This document shows positions 54,666-64,000 of a stretch of 64,000 nucleotides of DNA, piece by piece. The notes beneath the pieces are model-generated. The model was given only the letters and a program-made list of their open reading frames with translations. It did not search any database and had not been told where the DNA came from. The stretch's first letter is position 1; every line of letters begins with the position of its first letter. The stretch is from the NCBI GenBank assembly GCA_963680875.1, contig OY804577.1:103675906-103739905 (forward strand), in the 5' to 3' direction. This DNA comes from Bathymodiolus brooksi. Taxonomy: Eukaryota > Mollusca > Bivalvia > Mytilida > Modiolidae. A program made the translations under genes and the position numbers.

Positions 54666-56192
54666 TTACATAATACTTTGATATGATTTTACAATGATAT
54701 TTGCTACATATCTAGCAGCTTTATTTCTCGTTTCTTTATCTGTAACGAGACTAGTCATCCAGTTGAATAATGATGGATTATCTGTAAAAAAAAACACACA
54801 AATACAGGTGAGTGAGTAATTGTTGTTTACCATCACATGAGCAATGTTTCAGCTACAAATGTATATCATGGCGAGATCGAGTTATATTCAATGAAATGAT
54901 GATGATGATGTCCGCTTTGTATTAGCTAGACCAACATGCTTAAGTGGATCTTGATAGTGCTAGCTCACTGACACAACAGTCCGCATGTAGACATGTCACT
55001 CCCCTCAGACACAATATTATGATTCCAAGACAACTAGTCTGCTCGAACTCCTTATTGCTGCGTGTTTAGCAGTGAAGAGGGAAATACATGTACCAATGTT
55101 ATTTACTAAAGTCATGCTTCATGTTTTTTTTGTATTCAGTGAGAAGGCGAGAGGTAATTGTTCATTTTTGTTGATATTGATGGAATTTGTTGACCATCAC
55201 TTTCATACTTTCTTTTCATATTTATATTATTATTATTGTAGTAAAATAACAGTATATAAATATAATAGTTTTAACATTGATATAAATGTAATCATGTACA
55301 TGAAAATGACTAAAATGTGCTCACAGATATTCATTTATGTTGCCCTCTGAATTCATAAATTGACACATAAGTGCCCTCTGATTGCACAAATACCGAGCCT
55401 TACTGAATTTCTGGGCAAAACACTTCTGTATACAAGTCGATGACAAATGCCACGTGAAATCTCTTAAATTATGGTGGGTACTGTGTTTTGAAAAAATAAA
55501 TGACTTGTATATTTAATTATTATCCTATTTTCTTTATCCCATTTTATAATACAGTAAAACTTGTTCTGTCTAAACTGAACCTGCTTGAGACTAACATGTG
55601 CTTTGAATAGACAGATGTTCAATTTATACAGGTTAAGTAACAAAGATTTCCTTATTGTTAATTACTTAAAGTTGGGTTTATAAAGGATTTCGATTGATTC
55701 AGTTTCTCTGTACCACTAATCATATTATCCTATTGCAAAATATATTTTGTTGCTACATTTGTATTTGTTTTAGGAATCTCAAAATACATAAAATATAATA
55801 AAGAGTTAAAAGTTTTATCTTATTGTAGCTCTGTAATAATATTTATACATGTTGACCAGTATTTTTGTATATGGGACACTTTTCCCAAAATGGTTCTCAC
55901 CTGGATCAGTGCTTGTTGGTGTTTGTACTGGTAACCTGTATCCAGCAGTAGTTGGACTAGAAGTTTGATCATTACATCTGTTAGCCCCAATAGATTCTGG
56001 ACTAATGTTGACAGAAATATCTGACCTTTGAAGAGAAGCTAAGTCTAATCCTAATCCACTGTCTTGGTCAATATCATCCGATTTTAAACGTTCAAACCGA
56101 CTACCCTGAACATTTAACTGTTCAAATTCCTCACCAGAAAATGGTGAAGTATGACCTGATTTTATCATACTTTGTTCCAACTTTAAAGGCAT
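54666..56192 (-). CDS. Last two exons of a minus-strand host gene, unrecognised
   Basis: Exon A (56192-55901) follows 'ttctattcag' and ends at donor 'CCAG|gtgaga'. Exon B (54781-54666) follows 'ttttttacag' and ends in TAA. They join in phase (G|AT). Exon A reads 'MPLKLEQSMIKSGHTSPFSG', 'RFERLKSDDIDQDSGLGLDL' and 'SDISVNISPESIGANRCNDQ'. Exon B reads 'NPSLFNWMTSLVTDKETRNK' and 'AARYVANIIVKSYQSIM'. The first ATG coincides with the acceptor, so it is probably internal. Exon A is Ser/Asp-rich and looks disordered. Exon B looks like an amphipathic helical end. Upstream exons would lie beyond the 77-bp satellite, outside the window. I cannot name the family. Confidence 0.7.
54800..55080 (-). mobile_element. 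SINE2-related copy in the intron
   Basis: It shares with the copy at 56250 the order 'gagtgagtaattgttg', 'gttatattcaatgaa', 'gatgatgatgatg', 'ctagaccaacatgc', 'gctcactgacacaacag' and 'gattccaagacaac'. The head end differs ('gaactccttattgctgcg'). It lies between exons B and A of the minus-strand gene. Confidence 0.65.
55082..55900. other. Intron of the minus-strand gene
   Basis: AT-rich intron sequence; no gene or repeat recognised. The frame 55072-55350 has no motif. Confidence 0.5.
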
Positions 56193-56249
56193 CTGAATAG
56201 AATATAAAATGTATCAGACAAAATAATAAAATGTGATAACTTCATTAAG

Positions 56250-56565
56250 TTTGTGAGTGAATGATTGTTGGTGAGTGAAAGAGCGAGTGATTGTTGCTTA
56301 ACGCCAAATCAGTATGACGAGAAAGAGTTACATTCAATGAATTGATGATGATGCCTGCTTTGCACTAGACCAACATGCAAAGTTATTTTTATATTTTGCT
56401 AGGTCACTGAAACAACACTCTGCAGGTAGATGTATCTCTGTGACACATTATCCTGATTCCTAACCTGTATTTGCTCTTACTCCTTTGGTTTTGACTTGAC
56501 ATGAGATAAAACCCATGATCTACTAAACTTGAGGTGAGTACACTAATTATTACACCACCTATGTA
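56250..56565 (-). mobile_element. SINE2 copy that founds the satellite
   Basis: Read on the minus strand: head 'aggtggtgtaataattag' and 'catgggttttatctc', then 'atgtcaagtcaaaaccaaag', body 'aatcaggataatgtgtcac', 'gcagagtgttgtttcagtga', and tail 'ggcgttaagcaacaatcact'. The order matches the plus-strand SINE2 at 30725-30960. Its head (56488-56565) is the first unit of the satellite array. Confidence 0.8.
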
Positions 56566-59500
56566 GTTTGACTTGACATGAGATAAAACCCATGATCTAC
56601 TACACTTGAGGTGAGTACACTAATTATTACACCACCTATGTAGTTTGACTTGACATGAGATAAAACCCATGATCTACTACACATGAGGTGAGTACACTAA
56701 TTATTACACCACCTATGTAGTTTGACTTGACATGAGATAAAACCCATGATCTACTACACTTGAGGTGAGTATGCTAATTATTACACCACCTATGTAGTTT
56801 GACTTGACATGAGATAAAACCCATGATCTACTACACTTGAGGTGAGTACACTAATTATTACACCACCTATGTAGTTTGACTTGACATGAGATAAAACTCA
56901 TGATCTACTACACTTGAGGCGAGTACACTAATTATTACACCACCTATGTAGTTTGACTTGACATGAGATAAAACCCATGATCTACTACACTTTAGGTGAG
57001 TATGCTAATTATTACACCACCTATGTAGTTTGACTTGACATGAGATAAAACCCATGATCTACTACACTTGAGGTGAGTACACTAATTATTACACCACCTA
57101 TGTAGTTTGACTTGACATGAGATAAAACCCATGATCTACTACACTTGAGGTGAGTACACTAATTATTACACCACATATGTAGTTTGACTTGACATGAGAT
57201 AAAACCCATGATCTACTACACTTGAGGTGAGTACACTAATTATTACACCACCTATGTAGTTTGACTTGACATGAGATAAAACCCATGATCTACTACACTT
57301 GAGGTGAGTACACTAATTATTACACCACCTATGTAGTTTGACTTGACATGAGATAAAACCCATGATCTACTACATTTGAGGTGAGTACACTAATTATTAC
57401 ACCACCAATGTAGTTTGACTTGACATGAGATAAAACCCATGATCTACTACACTTGAGGTGAGTACACTAATTATTACACCACCTATGTAGTTTGACTTGA
57501 CATGAGATAAAACCCATGATCTACTACATTTGAGGTGAGTACACTAATTATTACACCACCTATGTAGTTTGACTTGACATGAGATAAAACCCATGATCTA
57601 CTACACTTGAGGTGAGTACACTAATTATTACACCACCTATGTAGTTTGACTTGACATGAGATAAAACCCATGATCTACTACACTTGAGGCGAGTACACTA
57701 ATTATTACACCACCTATGTAGTTTGACTTGACATGAGATAAAACCCATGATCTACTACACTTTAGGTGAGTATGCTAATTATTACACCACCTATGTAGTT
57801 TGACTTGACATGAGATAAAACCCATGATCTACTACACTTGAGGTGAGTACACTAATTATTACACCACCTATGTAGTTTGACTTGACATGAGATAAAACCC
57901 ATGATCTACTACACTTGAGGTGAGTACACTAATTATTACACCACCTATGTAGTTTGACTTGACATGAGATAAAACCCATGATCTACTACACTTGAGGTGA
58001 GTACACTAATTATTACACCACCTATGTAGTTTGACTTGACATGAGATAAAACCCATGATCTACTACACTTGAGGTGAGTATGCTAATTATTACACCACCT
58101 ATGTAGTTTGACTTGACATGAGATAAAACCCATGATCTACTACACTTGAGGTGAGTACACTAATTATTACACCACCTATGTAGTTTGACTTGACATGAGA
58201 TAAAACCCATGATCTACTACATTTGAGGTGAGTACGCTAATTATTACACCACCTATGTAGTTTGACTCGACATGAGATAAAACCCATGATCTACTACACT
58301 TGAGGTGAGTACACTAATTATTACACCACCTATGTAGTTTGACTTGACATGAGATAAAACCCATGATCTACTACACTTGAGGTGAGTACACTAATTATTA
58401 CACCACCTATGTAGTTTGACTTGACATGAGATAAAACCCATGATCTACTACACTTGAGGTGAGTATGTTAATTATTACAACACCTATGTAGTTTGACTTG
58501 ACATGAGATAAAACCCATGATCTACTACACTTGAGGTGAGTACACTAATTATTACACCACCTATGTAGTTTGACTTGACATGAGATAAAACCCATGATCT
58601 ACTACACTTGAGGTGAGTACACTAATTATTACACCACCTATGTAGTTTGACTTGACATGAGATAAAACCCATGATCTACTACACTTGAGGTGAGTATGCT
58701 AATTATTACACCACCTATGTAGTTTGACTTGACATGAGATAAAACCCATGATCTACTACACTTGAGGTGAGTCCACTAATTATTACACCACCTATGTAGT
58801 TTGACTTGACATGAGATAAAATACATGATCTACTACACTTGAGGTGAGTACGCTAATTATTACACCACCTATGTAGTTTGACTTGACATGAGATAAAACC
58901 CATGATCTACTACACTTGAGGTGAGTGCACTAATTATTACACCACCTATGTAGTTTGACTTGACATGAGATAAAACCCATGATCTACTACACTTGAGGTG
59001 AGTACACTAATTATTACACCACATATGTAGTTTGACTTGACATGAGATAAAACCCATGATCTACTACACTTGAGGTGAGTACACTAATTATTACACCACC
59101 TATGTAGTTTGACTTGACATGAGATAAAACCCATGATCTACTACACTTGAGGCGAGTACACTAATTATTACACCACCTATGTAGTTTGACTTGACATGAG
59201 ATAAAACCCATGATCTACTACACTTTAGGTGAGTATGCTAATTATTACACCACCTATGTAGTTTGACTTGACATGAGATAAAACCCATGATCTACTACAC
59301 TTGAGGTGAGTACACTAATTGTTACACCACCTATGTAGTTTGACTTGACATGAGATAAAACCCATGATCTACTACACTTGAGGTGAGTACACTAATTATT
59401 ACACCACCTATGTAGTTTGACTTGACATGAGATAAAACCCATGATCTACTACACTTGAGGTGAGTACACTAATTATTACACCACCTATGTAGTTTGACTT

Positions 59501-62500
59501 GACATGAGATAAAACCCATGATCTACTACACTTGAGGTGAGTATGCTAATTATTACACCACCTATGTAGTTTGACTTGACATGAGATAAAACCCATGATC
59601 TACTACACTTGAGGTGAGTATGCTAATTATTACACCACCTATGTAGTTTGACTTGACATGAGATAAAACCCATGATCTACTACACTTGAGGTGAGTACAC
59701 TAATTATTACACCACCTATGTAGTTTGACTTGACATGAGATAAAACCCATGATCTACTACATTTGAGGTGAGTACGCTAATTATTACACCACCTATGTAG
59801 TTTGACTTGACATGAGATAAAACCCATGATCTACTACACTTGAGGTGAGTACACTAATTATTACACCACCTATGTAGTTTGACTTGACATGAGATAAAAC
59901 CCATGATCTACTACACTTGAGGTGAGTATGCTAATTATTACACCACCTATGTAGTTTGACTTGACATGAGATAAAACCCATGATCTACTACACTTGAGGT
60001 GAGTACACTAATTATTACACCACCTATGTAGTTTGACTTGACATGAGATAAAACCCATGATCTACTACACTTGAGGTGAGTACACTAATTATTACACCAC
60101 CTATGTAGTTTGACTTGACATGAGATAAAACCCATGATCTACTACACTTGAGGTGAGTACACTAATTATTACACCACCTATGTAGTTTGACTTGACATGA
60201 GATAAAACCCATGATCTACTACACTTGAGGTGAGTGCACTAATTATTACACCACCTATGTAGTTTGACTTGACATGAGATAAAACCCATGATCTACTACA
60301 CTTGAGGTGAGTACACTAATTATTACACCACATATGTAGTTTGACTTGACATGAGATAAAACCCATGATCTACTACACTTGAGGTGAGTACACTAATTAT
60401 TACACCACCTATGTAGTTTGACTTGACATGAGATAAAACTCATGATCTACTACACTTGAGGTGAGTACACTAATTATTACACCACCTATGTAGTTTGACT
60501 TGACATGAGATAAAACCCATGATCTACTACACTTGAGGCGAGTACACTAATTATTACACCACCTATGTAGTTTGACTTGACATGAGATAAAACCCATGAT
60601 CTACTACACTTTAGGTGAGTATGCTAATTATTACACCACCTATGTAGTTTGACTTGACATGAGATAAAACCCATGATCTACTACACTTGAGGTGAGTACA
60701 CTAATTATTACACCACCTATGTAGTTTGACTTGACATGAGATAAAACCCATGATCTACTACACTTGAGGTGAGTACACTAATTATTACACCACCTATGTA
60801 GTTTGACTTGACATGAGATAAAACCCATGATCTACTACACTTGAGGTGAGTACACTAATTATTACACCACCTATGTAGTTTGACTTGACATGAGATAAAA
60901 CCCATGATCTACTACACTTGAGGTGAGTATGCTAATTATTACACCACCTATGTAGTTTGACTTGACATGAGATAAAACCCATGATCTACTACACTTGAGG
61001 TGAGTACACTAATTATTACACCACCTATGTAGTTTGACTTGACATGAGATAAAATACATGATCTACTACACTTGAGGTGAGTACGCTAATTATTACACCA
61101 CCTATGTAGTTTGACTTGACATGAGATAAAACCCATGATCTACTACACTTGAGGTGAGTACACTAATTATTACACCACCTATGTAGTTTGACTTGACATG
61201 AGATAAAATACATGATCTACTACACTTGAGGTGAGTATGCTAATTATTACACCACCTATGTAGTTTGACTTGACATGAGATAAAACCTATGATCTACTAC
61301 ACTTGAGGTGAGTACACTAATTATTACACCACCTATGTAGTTTGACTTGACATGAGATAAAACCCATGATCTACTACACTTGAGGTGAGTACACTAATTA
61401 TTACACCACCTATGTAGTTTGACTTGACATGAGATAAAACCCATGATCTACTACACTTGAGGTAAGTACACTAATTATTACACCACCTATGTAGTTTGAC
61501 TTGACATGAGATAAAACCCATGATCTAATACACTTGAGGTGAGTACACTAATTATTACACCACCTATGTAGTTTGACTTGACATTAGATAAAATACATGA
61601 TCTACTACACTTGAGGTGAGTACACTAATTATTACACCACCTATGTAGTTTGACTTGACATGAGATAAAACCCATGATCTACTACACTTGAGGTGAGTAC
61701 ACTAATTATTACACCACCTATGTAGTTTGACTTGACATGAGATAAAACCCATGATCTATTACACTTGAGGTGAGTATGTTAATTATTACACCACCTATGT
61801 AGTTTGATTTGACATGAGATAAAACCCATGATCTACTACACTTGAGGTGAGTACACTAATTATTACACCACCTATGTAGTTTGACTCGACATGAGATAAA
61901 ACCCATGATCTACTACACTTGAGGTGAGTACACTAATTATTACACCACCTATGTAGTTTGACTTGACATGAGATAAAACCCATGATCTACTACACTTGAG
62001 GTGAGTACACTAATTATTACACCACCTATGTAGTTTGACTTGACATGAGATAAAACCCATGATCTACTACACTTGAGGTGAGTACACTAATTATTACACC
62101 ACCTATGTAGTTTGACTTGACATGAGACAAAATCCATGATCTACTACACTTGAGGTGAGTACACTAATTATTACACCACCTATGTAGTTTGACTTGACAT
62201 GAGATAAAACCCATGATCTGCCACACTTGAGGTGAGTACGCTAATTATTACACCACCTATGTAGTTTGACTTGACATGAGATAAAACCCATGATCTACTA
62301 CACTTGAGGTGAGTACAATAATTATTACACCACCTATGTAGTTTGACTTGACATGAGATAAAATACATGATCTACTACACTTGAGGTGAGTACACTAATT
62401 ATTACACCACCTATGTAGTTTGACTTGACATGAGATAAAACCCATGATCTACTACACTTGAGGTGAGTACACTAATTATTACACCACCTATGTAGTTTGA

Positions 62501-64000
62501 CTTGACATGAGATAAAACCCAAGATCTACTACACTTGAGGTGAGTACACTAATTATTACACCACCTATGTAGTTTGACTTGACATGAGATAAAACCCATG
62601 ATCTACTACACTTGAGGTGAGTACACTAATTATTACACCACCTATGTAGTTTGACTTGACATGAGATAAAACCCATGATCTACTACATTTGAGGTGAGTA
62701 CACTAATTATTACACCACCTATGTAGTTTGACTTGACATGAGATAAAACCCATGATCTACTACACTTGAGGTGAGTACACTAATTATTACACCACCTATG
62801 TAGTTTGACTTGACATGAGATAAAACCCATGATCTACTACACTTGAGGTGAGTACACTAATTATTACACCACCTATGTAGTTTGACTTGACATGAGATAA
62901 AACTCATGATCTACTACACTTGAGGCGAGTACACTAATTATTACACCACCTATGTAGTTTGACTTGACATGAGATAAAACCCATGATCTACTACACTTGA
63001 GGTGAGTACACTAATTATTACACCACCTATGTAGTTTGACTTGACATGAGATAAAACCCATGATCTACTACACTTGAGGTGAGTACACTAATTATTACAC
63101 CACATATGTAGTTTGACTTGACATGAGATAAAACCCATGATCTACTACACTTGAGGTGAGTACACTAATTATTACACCACCTATGTAGTTTGACTTGACA
63201 TGAGATAAAACCCATGATCTACTACACTTCAGGTGAGTACACTAATTATTACACCACCTATGTAGTTTGACTTGACATGAGATAAAACCCATGATCTACT
63301 ACACTTGAGGCGAGTACACTAATTATTACACCACCTATGTAGTTTGACTTGACATGAGATAAAACCCATGATCTACTACACTTTAGGTGAGTATGCTAAT
63401 TATTACACCACCTATGTAGTTTGACTTGACATGAGATAAAACCCATGATCTACTACACTTGAGGTGAGTACACTAATTATTACACCACCTATGTAGTTTG
63501 ACTTGACATGAGATAAAACCCATGATCTACTACACTTGAGGTGAGTACACTAATTATTACACCACCTATGTAGTTTGACTTGACATGAGATAAAACCCAT
63601 GATCTACTACACTTGAGGTGAGTACACTAATTATTACACCACCTATGTAGTTTGACTTGACATGAGATAAAACCCATGATCTACTACACTTGAGGTGAGT
63701 ATGCTAATTATTACACCACCTATGTAGTTTGACTTGACATGAGATAAAACCCATGATCTACTACACTTGAGGTGAGTACACTAATTATTACACCACCTAT
63801 GTAGTTTGACTTGACATGAGATAAAACCCATGATCTACTACATTTGAGGTGAGTACGCTAATTATTACACCACCTATGTAGTTTGACTTGACATGAGATA
63901 AAACCCATGATCTACTACACTTGAGGTGAGTACACTAATTATTACACCACCTATGTAGTTTGACTTGACATGAGATAAAACCCATGATCTACTACACTTG
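56488..64000 (-). repeat. 77-bp satellite, about 97 copies, from a SINE tRNA-like head
   Basis: The unit 'tagtttgacttgacatgag', 'ataaaacccatgatctacta', 'cacttgaggtgagtacacta', 'attattacaccacctatg' repeats every 77 bp (e.g. 56564, 56641) to the window edge. Variation is limited to a few sites (tacac/tatgc/tacgc, cttgagg/ctttagg/atttgagg, acccat/atacat). In reverse complement each unit has 'tggtgtaataattag' and 'gggttttatctc' 44 bases apart, the box A to box B spacing of tRNAs. Flanking SINE2 sequence shows the origin. Frames inside it are repeat-derived and not genes. Confidence 0.95.

Noticed and set aside
62180..62368. Minus-strand open frame in the satellite
   Set aside because: It is a read-through of the 77-bp repeat and is broken in most units.
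56488..64000. CRISPR-like array
   Set aside because: Units are contiguous 77-bp repeats without unique spacers, and the context is eukaryotic.
56488..64000. A splice donor 'GAG|gtgagt' in nearly every satellite unit
   Set aside because: It is on the plus strand, whereas the host gene here is on the minus strand. The word is part of the tRNA-like head's complement and is probably coincidental.

Overview
The window looks like nuclear DNA of a mollusc, most likely a bivalve of the mussel type. It is AT-rich and intron-rich, with very low gene density. The repeat families are ones I associate with bivalve genomes: Penelope-like and L1/Tx1-like retroelements, tRNA-headed SINEs ending in a 'GGCGTTAA..' motif, elements opening with 'TATACCCCC' that carry tandem cores, and a 'ggtgagctaaaaa'-ended element with tandem cores. 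The species assignment is inference. Nothing here looks bacterial or viral.

Layout. 0.7-5.9 kb: a decayed L1/Tx1-like LINE split by a nested Penelope-like element (minus strand). 6.4-7.6 kb: fragments of two LINEs, one carrying a 98-bp hairpin element with a 9-bp target duplication. 11.4-13.4 kb: a 5'-truncated CR1/Jockey-like LINE with an unbroken reverse-transcriptase ORF. 14.3-26.1 kb: an old ~60-bp minisatellite pulled apart by two large insertions. One is a 2.2-kb element (14458-16690) that itself holds a 1.1-kb long-TIR element carrying a RecQ-like helicase exon. The other is an 8.4-kb element (17086-25504) with ~0.5-kb, nearly identical inverted repeats, a perfect 8-bp target duplication and an intact two-exon mini-gene with a P2X7-ballast-like domain. 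26.3-36.9 kb: exons of a small host-like gene (plus strand), all joining in phase. The last intron holds a 7.2-kb hAT composite (transposase remnant) with a nested SAP/SWIM-type gene element and a foldback element. 37.4-53.1 kb: dispersed non-autonomous elements, SINEs, a 53-bp minisatellite, a Harbinger-like MITE, and large elements with tandem cores, one organised as a 495-bp higher-order repeat. 54.7-56.2 kb: the last two exons of a minus-strand host gene. 56.5-64.0 kb: a 77-bp satellite of about 97 copies that runs off the window end.

The two host-like genes are otherwise empty scaffolds into which elements have inserted repeatedly. Several insertions can be read as dated events because an unoccupied paralogous site lies in the same window: the 98-bp hairpin against the LINE 3' UTR, and the TTAA foldback against the opposite TIR. 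The most striking observations are the 77-bp satellite, which is a tandem amplification of the tRNA-like head of a SINE whose other copies lie in the window, and the long-TIR elements that carry gene fragments.
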